A stretch of DNA of 64,000 bases from Phytobacter ursingii (lineage in GTDB: Bacteria; Pseudomonadota; Gammaproteobacteria; Enterobacterales; Enterobacteriaceae). The DNA is taken from positions 124,001-188,000 of the forward strand of contig CABDWT010000016.1 in the NCBI GenBank assembly GCA_901456055.1, in the 5' to 3' direction. Positions 34,475 to 44,878 of this stretch are shown piece by piece. The notes below the pieces were generated by a model. It was not told the DNA's origin and did no database searches. It worked only from the letters and a program-made list of their open reading frames with translations. The position numbers and the translations under genes were made by a program. Every line of letters starts with the position of its first letter. The first letter of the stretch is position 1.

Positions 34475-35433
34475 CGATCCTTGCCTGGTGTGCCGCCTGG
34501 CTTCTTGACCGCTGGCTGGGTGACCCTCCGCACTGGCCGCATCCGGTCCGCTGGATTGGCGCGCTGATCACCCTGACCCAGCGGGCCGTTCGCCGGGTCT
34601 GTCATTCCGATACCGCTTTGCGCGTCGGTGGTGGAGTTATGTGGCTGGTAGTCGTGGGGACGACCTGGGGCGTGGCATACGGCGTGTTGACCCTTGCAGA
34701 ATCCATTCATCCGTGGCTTGGCTGGTGTGTGGAGGTGTGGATGATCTACACCCTGCTGGCGGCGCGTTGCCTGGCAGATGCGGCACGGGAAGTAGAGCAT
34801 GCCTTACGCCACGGTACGCTTGCCCAAAGCCGGGAGAAACTCTCCTGGATTGTCGGGCGCGACACCTCGCAGTTACAGCCGCCGCAGATCACCCGCGCGG
34901 TGGTGGAAACCGTGGCAGAAAACACCGTGGATGGCGTTATTGCGCCGTTGTTCTTTTTACTGTTGGGTGGTGCGCCGCTGGCGATGGCCTACAAAGCGGT
35001 CAATACCCTCGATTCGATGGTCGGCTACAAACATGAAAAATATCGTGCCATTGGCATGGTGAGCGCACGCATGGATGACGTGGCCAATTTTCTTCCGGCT
35101 CGCCTGAGTTGGTTGTTGCTGAGCATTGCCGCCTGGCTTTGCCGCCTGAACCCGGCACGCGCATTTCGCATCGGCTGGCGCGATCGTCGCAATCACAGCA
35201 GTCCCAACTGCGCCTGGCCGGAAGCTACCGTGGCAGGGGCGCTTGGCGTGCGGCTTGGCGGCCCCAATGACTACTTCGGCCAGCGCGTCGAAAAACCCTG
35301 GATTGGCGATGAGACCCGCGCCATCACCGTTGATGATATTTCGCAAACCATCCGCCTGATGTGGGTGGCCTCTACCCTTGCGCTGGCCGTGTTTGCGCTG
35401 ATGCACGTTACGCTGGCAGGAGCAGCAATCTGA
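34471..35433 (+). CDS. cbiB: Adenosylcobinamide-phosphate synthase CbiB
   Basis: A 320-residue integral membrane protein that joins aminopropanol phosphate to adenosylcobyric acid. Several hydrophobic helices are seen, with the conserved ETVAENTVDGVIAPLFF and VNTLDSMVGYK segments. The start MTILAWCAAW overlaps the cbiA stop by 4 bases (ATGA). Confidence 0.95.
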   Translation: MTILAWCAAWLLDRWLGDPPHWPHPVRWIGALITLTQRAVRRVCHSDTALRVGGGVMWLVVVGTTWGVAYGVLTLAESIHPWLGWCVEVWMIYTLLAARCLADAAREVEHALRHGTLAQSREKLSWIVGRDTSQLQPPQITRAVVETVAENTVDGVIAPLFFLLLGGAPLAMAYKAVNTLDSMVGYKHEKYRAIGMVSARMDDVANFLPARLSWLLLSIAAWLCRLNPARAFRIGWRDRRNHSSPNCAWPEATVAGALGVRLGGPNDYFGQRVEKPWIGDETRAITVDDISQTIRLMWVASTLALAVFALMHVTLAGAAI

Positions 35434-36071
35434 TGAAAACAATGGATTATTTGCAGCAACCTCAGGCCATTGAAGACAAAAGTTTTGTCATTATCGGCGA
35501 CATCATTCGCGAAAGCCGGCCTGACTACCGTTTTGCCAGCCCTCTGCACGAAGCCATCATCAAACGTGTGATTCACACCACCGCCGATTTCGACTGGCTG
35601 GACATCCTCTGGTTCTCCCCGGACGCACTGGAAAGCCTTGGCAATGCAATACGCTGCGGCTGCACGCTTTACACTGACACCACGATGGCCCTTTCCGGGA
35701 TCAACAAAACCCTGCTGGCAAAATTTGGCGGGGAGGTGAAGTGCTATATCAGCGACCCGCGCGTGGTGCGCAAAGCGAAAACAGAGGGGATCACCCGCTC
35801 AATGGCGGCAGTGGACCTGGCGCTCAGCGAAGCGGGCGAGAAAGTCTTCGTCTTTGGTAACGCCCCCACCGCGCTGTTCCGCTTGCTGGAGCAAAACATC
35901 CAGGTACGAGGCGTGGTTGGCGTCCCGGTCGGCTTTGTCGGCGCGGCGGAATCTAAAGAGGCGCTGGTAGAAAGCGGGTTGCCGGGGATAGCCGCACTCG
36001 GGCGTAAAGGCGGCAGCAATGTGGCGGCGGCTATCATTAACGCCTTTTTGTATTCCATGCGGGAGGCGTAA
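35433..36071 (+). CDS. cbiC: Cobalt-precorrin-8 methylmutase CbiC
   Basis: A 212-residue enzyme moving the C-11 methyl group to C-12 to form cobyrinic acid. The catalytic His is in [10 protein letters not shown], near residue 48, and the [16 protein letters not shown] signature is present. The first ATG overlaps the cbiB stop; a second ATG three codons later is an equally possible start. Confidence 0.95.
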   Translation: MKTMDYLQQPQAIEDKSFVIIGDIIRESRPDYRFASPLHEAIIKRVIHTTADFDWLDILWFSPDALESLGNAIRCGCTLYTDTTMALSGINKTLLAKFGGEVKCYISDPRVVRKAKTEGITRSMAAVDLALSEAGEKVFVFGNAPTALFRLLEQNIQVRGVVGVPVGFVGAAESKEALVESGLPGIAALGRKGGSNVAAAIINAFLYSMREA

Positions 36072-37210
36072 TGAGCGAAGAGACGTTCGACGCCCCGGTG
36101 TGGCATAACGGCAAGGCACTACGCAAAGGCTATACCACCGGATCCTGTGCGACGGCGGCGGCAAAAGTTGCCGCGCTGATGGTCCTGCGCCAGCACATCA
36201 TTCATCAGGTGTCGATTGTCACGCCCTCTGGCGTCACGCTGCGTCTTAACGTTGAATCCCCGCATATTGAAGGTCAGCAGGGGATAGCCGCTATCCGTAA
36301 AGACGGTGGCGATGATGTGGATGCCACCCACGGCATGCTGATTTTTGCGCGTGTCACGCTGAACGACAGCGGCGAGATTGTGCTGTCCGGGGGGGAAGGC
36401 GTAGGCACGGTGACCCGCAAAGGCATTGGCCTGCCGGTCGGCAGTGCTGCCATTAACCGCACGCCGCGCCAGACTATAGAAGCGGCAGTACGCGAAGTGA
36501 TTGGTCCTTCCCGTGGCGCGGAGGTGGAAATCTTCGCCCCGGAAGGGGAAGCGCGGGCGCAAAAAACCTACAACAGCAGGCTGGGCATTCTGGGCGGGAT
36601 CTCGATTATCGGCACCACGGGTATCGTCACGCCGATGTCCGAAGAGAGCTGGAAACGCTCCCTTTCCCTGGAACTGGAAATCAAACGTGAAGCGGGGCTG
36701 GAGCGGGTGGTACTGGTGCCTGGCAACCACGGCGAGCGTTTTGTCCGCGAGCAAATGGGTCTTGCCAGCGACATCGTGGTCACCATGAGCAACTTTGTGG
36801 GCTACATGATTGAAGAGGCTGTCCGCCTGGGCTATCGGCAAATTGTGCTGATTGGTCACCCCGGCAAGCTGGTGAAAATCGCCGCCGGGATCTTCCACAC
36901 TCACAGCCATATCGCCGATGCGCGTATGGAAACGCTGGTGGCGCATTTAGCATTGCTCGGCGCGCCTCATGAATTGCTGCTTAAAGTCAGCGAGTGCGAT
37001 ACCACCGAAGCAGCAATGGAGCACATCGACGCAGCGGGGTTCGGCCATCTGTATAACCATCTGGCGCTGCGTATCTGTCAGCGCGTCATGCAGAACCTGC
37101 GCTTTACCAAAAATCCTCCCCAGTGCGATGCCATCATGTTCTCCTTTGATAACCAAATCCTCGGCGCGAATCGCCCATTCCGGGAGATTGTGGAGGATTT
37201 GCAATGCTAA
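36071..37210 (+). CDS. cbiD: Cobalt-precorrin-5B C1-methyltransferase CbiD
   Basis: A 379-residue SAM-dependent enzyme of the anaerobic pathway, with the N-terminal family signature [20 protein letters not shown]. It methylates C-1 after ring contraction. It overlaps the cbiC stop by 1 base and the cbiE start by 7. Confidence 0.95.
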   Translation: MSEETFDAPVWHNGKALRKGYTTGSCATAAAKVAALMVLRQHIIHQVSIVTPSGVTLRLNVESPHIEGQQGIAAIRKDGGDDVDATHGMLIFARVTLNDSGEIVLSGGEGVGTVTRKGIGLPVGSAAINRTPRQTIEAAVREVIGPSRGAEVEIFAPEGEARAQKTYNSRLGILGGISIIGTTGIVTPMSEESWKRSLSLELEIKREAGLERVVLVPGNHGERFVREQMGLASDIVVTMSNFVGYMIEEAVRLGYRQIVLIGHPGKLVKIAAGIFHTHSHIADARMETLVAHLALLGAPHELLLKVSECDTTEAAMEHIDAAGFGHLYNHLALRICQRVMQNLRFTKNPPQCDAIMFSFDNQILGANRPFREIVEDLQC

Positions 37211-37809
37211 CCGTTGCAGGCATGGGACCTGCCTCTCTGACCTTAATGACCCCGATGGCGCTGGAGGCCGTCGCGCAGGCCGATATCCTGGTGGGCGGGA
37301 AGCGCCATCTGGAGCAGTTCCCTGGCTTTACGGGTGAACGCCGCGCGCTTGATGCCGACATCCCCGGATTAATACGCTGGATTGCACAGCGGATGCATCA
37401 GCGCGTAGTAGTGCTGGCCTCCGGCGATCCGCTCTTTTACGGCATTGGCAAACGTCTGGTGGCGGAGTTTGGCATTGAACAGGTGCGCATTATTCCGGGC
37501 ATCAGCGCCGTACAGTACCTGTGTGCAAAGACCGGCATCGATATGAATGATATCTGGCTGACCAGCTCCCACGGGCGCGATGTCGATTTTGACGCTCTGG
37601 TCCGCTCGCCAAAAACCGCGATGGTGACCGATGCCCGCTGTGGACCACGGGAAATTGCCGCTGCCCTGGTGGCGCGCGGTGCGGGGGATCGCTGGCTGGT
37701 GATTGGCGAAAATCTGGCGATGAACAACGAACGCATTTACGGGCTCCCCGCCCGTGACGTCCATGCGCAGTATGAGATGAATGTTGTGGTGATCCTCAAT
37801 GAAAAATGA
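37204..37809 (+). CDS. cbiE: Cobalt-precorrin-7 C5-methyltransferase CbiE
   Basis: A 201-residue tetrapyrrole methylase ([20 protein letters not shown], then [16 protein letters not shown]). In many bacteria it is fused to CbiT as CobL; here the two are separate genes overlapping by 11 bases. Confidence 0.95.
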   Translation: MLTVAGMGPASLTLMTPMALEAVAQADILVGGKRHLEQFPGFTGERRALDADIPGLIRWIAQRMHQRVVVLASGDPLFYGIGKRLVAEFGIEQVRIIPGISAVQYLCAKTGIDMNDIWLTSSHGRDVDFDALVRSPKTAMVTDARCGPREIAAALVARGAGDRWLVIGENLAMNNERIYGLPARDVHAQYEMNVVVILNEK

Positions 37810-38368
37810 ACTGTTTTTACGCGGTGAAAGCGTCCCGATGACCAAAGAAGTGGTCCGCGCGCTGGCGCTCTCGCGCCTGAACTTATCCGGCGCGCGCCAT
37901 CTTATTGATATTGGCGCAGGCACGGGCAGTGTCTCTATTGAGGCTGCCGTCTGCCACCCGCAGTTACAGGTAACAGCCATTGAGCGCAACCCGGCGGCGC
38001 TGGGGCTGCTGGAAGAGAACTGCCAGCACTTTGGCTGTCGCAATATCACCATCGTCCCGGGCGTGGCACCGTTATTTGTCGAGCAGCCCGCCGATGCGGT
38101 TTTTATGGGCGGCAGCGGTGGCAACCTTACTCAGCTTATCGACTGGTCTTTGGCCCAACTGCTCCCCGGTGGCCGCCTGGTGATGACTTTTATTCTGCAG
38201 GAGAACCTCAGCAGCGCGCTGAGCCACCTCGCCACTTGCCAGGTCGCCGCGCTGGACTGCCAGCAGATTCAGGTTTCGCTTCTTCATGCGCTGGGCAGCG
38301 GCCACTACTTCAAACCGAATAACTCTGTTTTTGTGATTTCCTGCGAGAAGGAAGAGTCTCATGGCTGA
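37799..38368 (+). CDS. cbiT: Cobalt-precorrin-6B C15-methyltransferase (decarboxylating) CbiT
   Basis: A 189-residue class I SAM methyltransferase with the motif [16 protein letters not shown] near residue 37. It methylates C-15 and decarboxylates the C-12 acetate side chain. It overlaps cbiE by 11 bases and cbiF by 8. Confidence 0.95.
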   Translation: MKNELFLRGESVPMTKEVVRALALSRLNLSGARHLIDIGAGTGSVSIEAAVCHPQLQVTAIERNPAALGLLEENCQHFGCRNITIVPGVAPLFVEQPADAVFMGGSGGNLTQLIDWSLAQLLPGGRLVMTFILQENLSSALSHLATCQVAALDCQQIQVSLLHALGSGHYFKPNNSVFVISCEKEESHG

Positions 38369-39134
38369 ACAATTTGATGCGCAAACCGTCTGGTTTGTCG
38401 GGGCAGGCCCCGGTGACCGGGAACTGATCACCCTGAAAGGATACCGCCTGTTGCAGCAGGCACAGGTCGTTATTTACGCAGGTTCCCTCATTAATACCGA
38501 ACTGCTCGACTACTGCCCGCCGGGTGCCGAGTGTCATGACAGCGCCGAGCTGCATCTGGAGCAGATCATCGACCTGATGGAAGCCGGTGTGAAGGCGGGC
38601 AAAGTGGTGGTACGCCTGCAAACGGGTGATGTCTCCCTTTATGGCTCCGTGCGTGAACAAGGGGAAGTACTGACTGAACGCGGTATTCAGTGGAAGGTCG
38701 TTCCCGGCGTGAGTGCTTTTCTCGGAGCGGCTGCCGAGCTGGGTGTGGAATACACCGTGCCGGAAGTGTCGCAGAGTCTGATCATCACCCGCCTCGAAGG
38801 GCGTACCCCGGTTCCGCCGCTGGAACAGCTGGAATCCTTTGCCAGCCACCAGACCTCAATGGCGATTTATCTCTCCGTACAGCGGATTAACCGGGTAGCG
38901 GAGCGCCTGATCGAAGGCGGTTATCCGGCAACCACGCCTGTGGCGGTGATTTATAAAGCCACCTGGCCAGAAAGCCAGACGGTGCGTGGGACCCTCGCGG
39001 ATATTGCTGAAAAAGTTCGCGATGCCGGTATTCGGAAAACCGCATTGATCCTCGTGGGTTCATTCCTTGGCGAGGAGTACCACTACTCACGTCTTTATGC
39101 CGCGGATTTTAGCCATGAATACCGTAAAGCCTGA
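38361..39134 (+). CDS. cbiF: Cobalt-precorrin-4 C11-methyltransferase CbiF
   Basis: A 257-residue tetrapyrrole methylase ([36 protein letters not shown]). It methylates C-11 before the acetaldehyde fragment is released by CbiG. It overlaps cbiG by 20 bases. Confidence 0.95.
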   Translation: MAEQFDAQTVWFVGAGPGDRELITLKGYRLLQQAQVVIYAGSLINTELLDYCPPGAECHDSAELHLEQIIDLMEAGVKAGKVVVRLQTGDVSLYGSVREQGEVLTERGIQWKVVPGVSAFLGAAAELGVEYTVPEVSQSLIITRLEGRTPVPPLEQLESFASHQTSMAIYLSVQRINRVAERLIEGGYPATTPVAVIYKATWPESQTVRGTLADIAEKVRDAGIRKTALILVGSFLGEEYHYSRLYAADFSHEYRKA

Positions 39135-40170
39135 ATCTGTCGCGCTGTTCTGCCTGACGCCCGGCGGTGTTGCCCTGGCGAACCGGCTGAAACGGGTGCT
39201 GCCCATGACCTGCTACACCAGTGAGACATTGCTGGAAGAGGGGTTTGTGCCGTTCGATGGCGGCTTTGCCCGGTCGCTGCGCGATGCCTTCACCCAGCAC
39301 TCCGCGCTGGTGTTTATCGGTGCGACCGGGATTGCCGTGCGCGTGCTGGCCCCACTGGTGAATGACAAATTCAGCGACCCGGCGGTGATCGTTATCGATG
39401 AGCGCGGCTTGCACGTCATCAGCCTGCTTTCCGGCCATTTTGGCGGGGCAAATGCGCTGGCGCGTTACCTGGCGGGCATCCTTGGCGCGGACCCGGTGAT
39501 CACCACGGCAACGGATGTCAACGAACTGGCGGCGCTCGATACGCTGGCCTGTCAGCTGGATGCGCGCATGGAGGATCTGCGCGGAGCGGTAAAGACAATC
39601 AACCACGGGCTGGTCAGCGGCGAGCGCATCGGCCTGTGGTGTGACGAAGCATTGCGCGATGAAGTCGAACGCTGCGACACGCGCGGGTTTATTCCGGTCA
39701 CTTCGCTCGACGATATGCCTGAGTTGACGGCGCTGATTTGCGTAACCGTGCAGTCTTCGCTGCCCGAACTTAGGGTGCCGGTCTACAAGCTGGTTCCCCG
39801 CCGTGTGGTGGCAGGTATTGGCTGTCGTCGCGATACCCCGTTTGCGGTGGTGTCAGGGCTGCTTAAGCAACAGTTGCAGGCGCATGCTTTCGACCCGCTG
39901 GCACTGCGCGCGATAGGCAGTATTACCCTGAAAGAGCATGAAAAAGCGCTCACTTTGCTGGCGGAAAGCCTGCATGTGCCGTTTGAAATTTTTACCGCTG
40001 ATGCCCTGCGTCAGCATGAACATCGTTTCCCGTCCTCAGATTTTGTGCGTCAGACCACTGGCGTGGGAAGCGTATCCGGACCCGCAGCCTGGTTGATGAG
40101 TGGTGGGCAACTGGTTGGCGAGACCCTGCGTGAACAGGGCGTCACTATTACTTTGGGAGTTTCACACTGA
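39115..40170 (+). CDS. cbiG: Cobalt-precorrin-5A hydrolase CbiG
   Basis: A 351-residue protein that opens the lactone and removes C-20 as acetaldehyde, the hallmark ring contraction of the oxygen-independent pathway. The start [11 protein letters not shown] gives the Salmonella length. Conserved [14 protein letters not shown] and [10 protein letters not shown] mark the N- and C-terminal CbiG domains. Confidence 0.95.
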   Translation: MNTVKPESVALFCLTPGGVALANRLKRVLPMTCYTSETLLEEGFVPFDGGFARSLRDAFTQHSALVFIGATGIAVRVLAPLVNDKFSDPAVIVIDERGLHVISLLSGHFGGANALARYLAGILGADPVITTATDVNELAALDTLACQLDARMEDLRGAVKTINHGLVSGERIGLWCDEALRDEVERCDTRGFIPVTSLDDMPELTALICVTVQSSLPELRVPVYKLVPRRVVAGIGCRRDTPFAVVSGLLKQQLQAHAFDPLALRAIGSITLKEHEKALTLLAESLHVPFEIFTADALRQHEHRFPSSDFVRQTTGVGSVSGPAAWLMSGGQLVGETLREQGVTITLGVSH

Positions 40171-40895
40171 TGTTAACTGTTATCGGGATTGGCCCTGGCT
40201 CACAGGCAATGATGACCATGGAGGCGATAGAAGCCTTGCAGGCGGCGGAGATCGTGGTGGGCTACAAAACCTACACCCATCTGGTGAAAGCGTTCACGGG
40301 CGACAAGCAAGTGATCAAAACCGGCATGTGCAAAGAGATTGAGCGCTGCCAGGCGGCGATTGAACTGGCGCAGGCCGGGCATAACGTGGCGCTCATCAGC
40401 AGCGGTGATGCCGGAATTTACGGCATGGCGGGTCTGGTTCTGGAACTGGTCAGTAAACAGAAGCTGGACGTGGAAGTGCGTCTTATCCCCGGAATGACCG
40501 CCAGTATTGCAGCGGCGGCGCTGCTTGGCGCACCGCTGATGCATGACTTTTGCCATATCAGCCTGAGCGACTTACTGACGCCGTGGCCGGTCATTGAAAA
40601 ACGCATTGTCGCAGCCGGGGAAGCCGACTTTGTTATCTGCTTTTATAACCCGCGCAGTCGTGGCCGTGAAGGGCATCTTGCGCGCGCATTCGAACTGCTG
40701 GCGGCCAGCAAAAGCCCGCAAACGCCGGTGGGCATTGTGAAATCTGCCGGACGTAAAAAGGAAGAGAAGTGGATAACCACGCTCGGCGAGATGGACTTTG
40801 AACCGGTCGACATGACCAGCCTGGTGATCGTCGGCAATAAAGCCACCTACGTGGCGGACGGCTTGATGATTACCCCGCGAGGCTACGAGTTGTGA
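40170..40895 (+). CDS. cbiH: Cobalt-factor III C17-methyltransferase CbiH
   Basis: A 241-residue tetrapyrrole methylase (VIGIGPGSQAMMTMEAIEAL, SSGDAGIYGMAGLVLEL) that methylates C-17 during ring contraction. It overlaps cbiG by 1 base and cbiJ by 4. Confidence 0.95.
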   Translation: MLTVIGIGPGSQAMMTMEAIEALQAAEIVVGYKTYTHLVKAFTGDKQVIKTGMCKEIERCQAAIELAQAGHNVALISSGDAGIYGMAGLVLELVSKQKLDVEVRLIPGMTASIAAAALLGAPLMHDFCHISLSDLLTPWPVIEKRIVAAGEADFVICFYNPRSRGREGHLARAFELLAASKSPQTPVGIVKSAGRKKEEKWITTLGEMDFEPVDMTSLVIVGNKATYVADGLMITPRGYEL

Positions 40896-41677
40896 GGCCA
40901 GGCGATGTACTGGTGATGGGCGGCACCAGCGATGCGCGGGCCATTTGCCAGCGACTCGATGCCGCCGGGGTGCGCTACACCCTGTCAGTCGCAACCCCCA
41001 CCGGACAACATCTGGCGGGAGATATTCGCGGTGAGGTGCGCTGCGGGCGGATGGAACCTGACGCCATGCTGCGCTGGCTTATCGATAACCAGACCCGCTG
41101 GGTGGTGGATGCGTCACACCCCTATGCCGAGGTGGTCAGCCAGAACATCGCCGAAGCCTGTCGCCAGGCAAATGTGCTGCTGAGCCGTTACCAGCGCCCC
41201 GAACAACTGCCGGAGCTGGAACATCCACTGTTGCACAAAGTCGCCTCAATTGATGAAGCCTGCAACGTCGTACGTGGACTCGGGCAGCGCGTGTTGTTGA
41301 CCACCGGCAGCAAAGACCTGGCACTCTGGCGCGCGGGGCTTGGTGAGAAGACTTTGCTGGCGCGGGTGCTGCCCGTGGCCGATGTGATGACGCAATGCGC
41401 CGAAAACGGTTTTGGCGTTGGCGAGATCTACGCCATGTGCGGGCCGTTTAGCGCAGAGTTTAACGCCGCCTTTTACCGTCAGTGCCGCGCGGATGTAGTG
41501 ATCACCAAAGCCTCCGGTGCGGAAGGCGGGTATCAGGAAAAAGTTCAGCCATGTCTGGACGCGGGGATCCCCTGCATTGTTATTACGCGCCCGCAGCCTT
41601 CGGTTTCGGGTGAGGAGCTACTGGAAAGCCTGGATGCCTTTTCGCAGCGGCTGCTGCGCTGGCTTGCCACACAGTGA
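40892..41677 (+). CDS. cbiJ: Cobalt-precorrin-6A reductase CbiJ
   Basis: A 261-residue NADH-dependent reductase of the CobK/CbiJ family (VMGGTSDARAICQRLDAAGV, WVVDASHPYAEVVSQNIAEA). The start is GTG, in the overlap GTGA with the cbiH stop, so translation probably depends on coupling. Confidence 0.94.
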   Translation: MRPGDVLVMGGTSDARAICQRLDAAGVRYTLSVATPTGQHLAGDIRGEVRCGRMEPDAMLRWLIDNQTRWVVDASHPYAEVVSQNIAEACRQANVLLSRYQRPEQLPELEHPLLHKVASIDEACNVVRGLGQRVLLTTGSKDLALWRAGLGEKTLLARVLPVADVMTQCAENGFGVGEIYAMCGPFSAEFNAAFYRQCRADVVITKASGAEGGYQEKVQPCLDAGIPCIVITRPQPSVSGEELLESLDAFSQRLLRWLATQ

Positions 41678-41687
41678 GGAAAAGAAC

Positions 41688-42482
41688 ATGAAAAAAGCGC
41701 TTCTGGTGGTGAGTTTCGGCACCAGCTATCACGACACCTGTGAAAAGAACATTGTGGCCTGTGAACGGGAACTGGCCGCCAGTTGCCCCGATCGCACGTT
41801 GTTTCGGGCATTTACCTCTGGAATGATCATTCGCAAGCTCAAACGTCGGGACAATCTGCACATCGACACCCCTTTGCAGGCACTGCAAAAACTGGCCGAC
41901 CTGGGCTATCAGGATGTGGCGATCCAGTCGTTGCACATTATTAACGGTGATGAATACGAAAAAATTGTCCGTGAGGTACAAACCCTGCGGCATCTCTTCA
42001 AACGCATGGTGATCGGTGCACCACTGCTCAGTAGCCACGATGACTACATGCTCCTGATGCAGGCGCTGGCTCGCCAGATGCCGGTGCTGACAGAGGGTGA
42101 AAAAGTCGTGTTTATGGGCCACGGGGCCAGCCACCACGCTTTCGCCGCTTACGCCTGCCTCGATCATATGATGGCGGCGCACCGTTTCCCGGCGCGTGTC
42201 GGCGCAGTGGAAAGTTACCCGGAAGTCGATGTGCTGATCGACAGTCTACGCCGCGAAGGCATTAGCGCGGTGCACCTGATGCCGCTGATGCTGGTGGCCG
42301 GCGATCACGCCATTAACGACATGGCGTCTGATGATGAAGACTCATGGAAAACACAGTTTGAACGGGTCGGGATTGCCGCAACGCCCTGGTTGCAGGGGCT
42401 GGGTGAAAACCCGGCTATCCGCGCGATGTTTGTCGCACATCTGCATCAGGCGCTGAGCCAGTCACTGGAGGTGGCGGCATGA
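41688..42482 (+). CDS. cbiK: Sirohydrochlorin cobaltochelatase CbiK
   Basis: A 264-residue class II chelatase that inserts Co(II) early, marking the anaerobic route. Metal-binding histidines lie in MGHGASHHAF and VAGDHAINDM. The start MKKALLVVSFGTS is preceded by GAGG and gives the known length; it is 10 bases after cbiJ. Confidence 0.95.
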   Translation: MKKALLVVSFGTSYHDTCEKNIVACERELAASCPDRTLFRAFTSGMIIRKLKRRDNLHIDTPLQALQKLADLGYQDVAIQSLHIINGDEYEKIVREVQTLRHLFKRMVIGAPLLSSHDDYMLLMQALARQMPVLTEGEKVVFMGHGASHHAFAAYACLDHMMAAHRFPARVGAVESYPEVDVLIDSLRREGISAVHLMPLMLVAGDHAINDMASDDEDSWKTQFERVGIAATPWLQGLGENPAIRAMFVAHLHQALSQSLEVAA

Positions 42483-43189
42483 GCGGCAGACTGTACGCAT
42501 TAGGGATTGGCCCCGGCGCCAGCGACCTTCTCACCGTGCGCGCCGCGCGCATTCTCGGCAAGCTCGATGTGCTCTATGCCCCGGCAGGGCGCAAAGGGGG
42601 AGATAGCCTGGCGCTCTCTATCGTGCGGGAGTATCTGGGCGAGCAGACGGAAATCCGCTGTACCCATTTCCCGATGAGCGCCGACAGCGCGGAAAAAGAA
42701 GCCGTCTGGGATGAAGTGGCCGCCGCGCTTAGCGCAGAAACCGAGGCCGGCAAGCAGGTGGGGTTCATCACCCTGGGCGATGCCATGCTGTTCAGCACCT
42801 GGGTCTTCTTATTACAGCGCCTGGGGTGTCCTGACTGGCTGGAAATTGTGCCGGGCGTAACCTCTTTTGCCGCCATCGCCGCGCGCACGCAAACCCCGCT
42901 GGCCATGGAGCAACAGTCGCTGGCGGTGGTCTCCTGTACCGCGCCAGAGGAAGAGATTACCCAGGCGCTGGCGAACCACGACAGCCTGGTGTTGATGAAA
43001 GTCTATGGCCGTTTCGCGCGTATCAAAGCGTTGCTGGCCGATGCCGGATTGCTTGACCGCGCATTGATGATGGCTGAGGCGACCCTACCGGGAGAGCAGT
43101 GCTGGCGTCGACTTGCGGAGGTAAGCGACGAACAGGCACTGCCGTATTTTTCGACGATTCTGGTGAATAAACAGTGGGAGAGGCTATGA
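42479..43189 (+). CDS. cbiL: Cobalt-precorrin-2 C20-methyltransferase CbiL
   Basis: A 236-residue tetrapyrrole methylase (ALGIGPGASDLLTVRAARIL, TLGDAMLFSTWVFLLQ). It adds the C-20 methyl group just after cobalt insertion. It overlaps cbiK and cbiM by 4 bases each. Confidence 0.95.
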   Translation: MSGRLYALGIGPGASDLLTVRAARILGKLDVLYAPAGRKGGDSLALSIVREYLGEQTEIRCTHFPMSADSAEKEAVWDEVAAALSAETEAGKQVGFITLGDAMLFSTWVFLLQRLGCPDWLEIVPGVTSFAAIAARTQTPLAMEQQSLAVVSCTAPEEEITQALANHDSLVLMKVYGRFARIKALLADAGLLDRALMMAEATLPGEQCWRRLAEVSDEQALPYFSTILVNKQWERL

Positions 43190-43923
43190 AACGGGAACAA
43201 CAGCTTAAACGCCTGTCGTTAAGCGGGCTGGCAGCAGGCCTGTTGCTGCTTGTCGTACCGGAGCAGGCATTTGCCATGCACATTATGGAAGGCTTTTTAC
43301 CGCCGATGTGGGCGCTGGCCTGGTGGATGTTGTTTCTTCCTTGTTTGTGGTACGGGCTGGTGCGCCTGCGCCGTATTGTGGCGGAAGACGGTAACCAGAA
43401 GGTACTTCTGGCGCTCTGCGGTGCGTTCATCTTCGTGTTGTCGGCGCTGAAAATTCCGTCGGTGACCGGCAGTTGCTCGCACCCGACCGGCGTGGGCCTT
43501 GCGGTTATTCTCTTCGGGCCGGGCGTAGTGGCTATCCTCGGTGCGATTGTGCTGCTGTTTCAGGCGCTGTTGCTTGCGCACGGTGGCCTGACCACGCTTG
43601 GGGCAAATGGCATGTCGATGGCAGTGATCGGACCCGTCATTGGTTATCTGGTCTGGCAAATGGCCTGTCGTGCAGGTATCCGCCGTGATGTCGGGGTTTT
43701 CTTATGCGCCATGCTCGCCGACCTGGTGACCTATTTTGTCACCTCCGTGCAGCTTGGCGTGGCGTTCCCTGATCCGCAGTCCGGCGCGACCGGTTCCATC
43801 GTCAAATTTATGGGCATCTTCTGCCTGACGCAGATCCCTATCGCGATTGCCGAAGGACTGCTCACGGTAATGATTTACGACCAGCTCACCAAACGCCAGC
43901 TGATCGCCGTACAAGGACATTAA
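43186..43923 (+). CDS. cbiM: Cobalt ECF transporter S component CbiM
   Basis: A 245-residue membrane protein that binds and passes Co(II). A signal peptide (residues 1-30, ending in EQAFA) precedes MHIMEGFLPP. In characterised CbiM the new N-terminal Met-His forms the metal site, and His32 is in that position here. It overlaps cbiL by 4 bases. Confidence 0.95.
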   Translation: MKREQQLKRLSLSGLAAGLLLLVVPEQAFAMHIMEGFLPPMWALAWWMLFLPCLWYGLVRLRRIVAEDGNQKVLLALCGAFIFVLSALKIPSVTGSCSHPTGVGLAVILFGPGVVAILGAIVLLFQALLLAHGGLTTLGANGMSMAVIGPVIGYLVWQMACRAGIRRDVGVFLCAMLADLVTYFVTSVQLGVAFPDPQSGATGSIVKFMGIFCLTQIPIAIAEGLLTVMIYDQLTKRQLIAVQGH

Positions 43924-43924
43924 G

Positions 43925-44206
43925 ATGAAAAAGACACTGATTTTGCTTGCGATGGTTATCGCGCTGGTGATCCTGCCGTTCTTTATTAATCACGGCGGCG
44001 CGTTCGGTGGCTCCGACGGCGAGGCGGAAAGCCAGATTCAGGTCGTCGCGCCGCATTATAAACCCTGGTTCCAGCCGCTGTATGAACCTGCCAGCGGGGA
44101 AATTGAAAGCCTGCTCTTTACCCTGCAAGGATCGATGGGCGCGGCAGTTATCTTCTACATCCTGGGCTATATGAAAGGCAGGCAGCGTGCTGACGAACGG
44201 GCTTGA
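43925..44206 (+). CDS. cbiN: Cobalt transporter accessory protein CbiN
   Basis: A 93-residue protein with two transmembrane helices (about 4-22 and 67-85) and a periplasmic loop. It is needed with CbiM for cobalt uptake. It begins 1 base after the cbiM stop and overlaps cbiQ by 20 bases. Confidence 0.94.
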   Translation: MKKTLILLAMVIALVILPFFINHGGAFGGSDGEAESQIQVVAPHYKPWFQPLYEPASGEIESLLFTLQGSMGAAVIFYILGYMKGRQRADERA

Positions 44207-44870
44207 TCGGCTGAGCTACCAGAGCCGCTGGTTCTCTGTTGCCCCGGAGCGCAAATTCTTTCTCTGGCTGGCGATGATGATCCTGGCGTTTTCGCTGCCC
44301 CCTGTCGGGCAGGGGGCGTTGCTGGTGGCGCTGGCAGCTTTTACCTGCTGGCTGCTACGCATTTCGTTCTGGCGCTGGTTACGCTGGATGGCTATCCCCA
44401 TCGGTTTTTTGCTGGTGGGGGTGCTGACGATACTGTTTAGCGTCACTCAGGATCCGCAGCATTTGTTGATGGGCATCCCGTTGGGAAGCTACTGGCTGGG
44501 CGTTTTGCCGGAAGGGCTGACAACGGCTAATACCACCTTCTGGCGCAGCCTGGCGGCGCTGGCGGCAACCTTCTGGCTGGTGCTGAACTTGCCGTTTCCG
44601 CAACTCATCGTGCTACTCCGAAAGGGGCGAGTGCCGCGTCTGTTGACCGAACAAATTCTGCTGACCTGGCGGTTTATTTTCATCCTGCTGGAGGAGGCGG
44701 CGGCAATCCACCGGGCGCAAACGCTGCGTTTTGGTTATCGTACCTTGCCGCTAGGATACCGCTCGCTGGCGATGCTGGTTGGGCTTTTATTTACCCGCGT
44801 GTTGCTGCGTTACAAAGAGATGGCGACCACGCTGGATATCAAACTGTATCAGGGTGATTTTCACCTGTAA
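44187..44870 (+). CDS. cbiQ: Cobalt ECF transporter T component CbiQ
   Basis: A 227-residue transmembrane coupling protein of the ECF transporter. The cytoplasmic signature for contact with the ATPase is seen in AQTLRFGYRTLP. The likely start is GTG at 44187 (GTG CTG ACG AAC), inside the end of cbiN and after AGGCAGG; no closer ATG fits the family N-terminus. Confidence 0.92.
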   Translation: MLTNGLDRLSYQSRWFSVAPERKFFLWLAMMILAFSLPPVGQGALLVALAAFTCWLLRISFWRWLRWMAIPIGFLLVGVLTILFSVTQDPQHLLMGIPLGSYWLGVLPEGLTTANTTFWRSLAALAATFWLVLNLPFPQLIVLLRKGRVPRLLTEQILLTWRFIFILLEEAAAIHRAQTLRFGYRTLPLGYRSLAMLVGLLFTRVLLRYKEMATTLDIKLYQGDFHL

Positions 44871-44878
44871 GGAATGGC

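Noticed and set aside
36119-36946. 275-codon open frame antisense to cbiD
   Set aside because: It lies wholly within cbiD and encodes the low-complexity His/Arg-rich product expected of a shadow frame.
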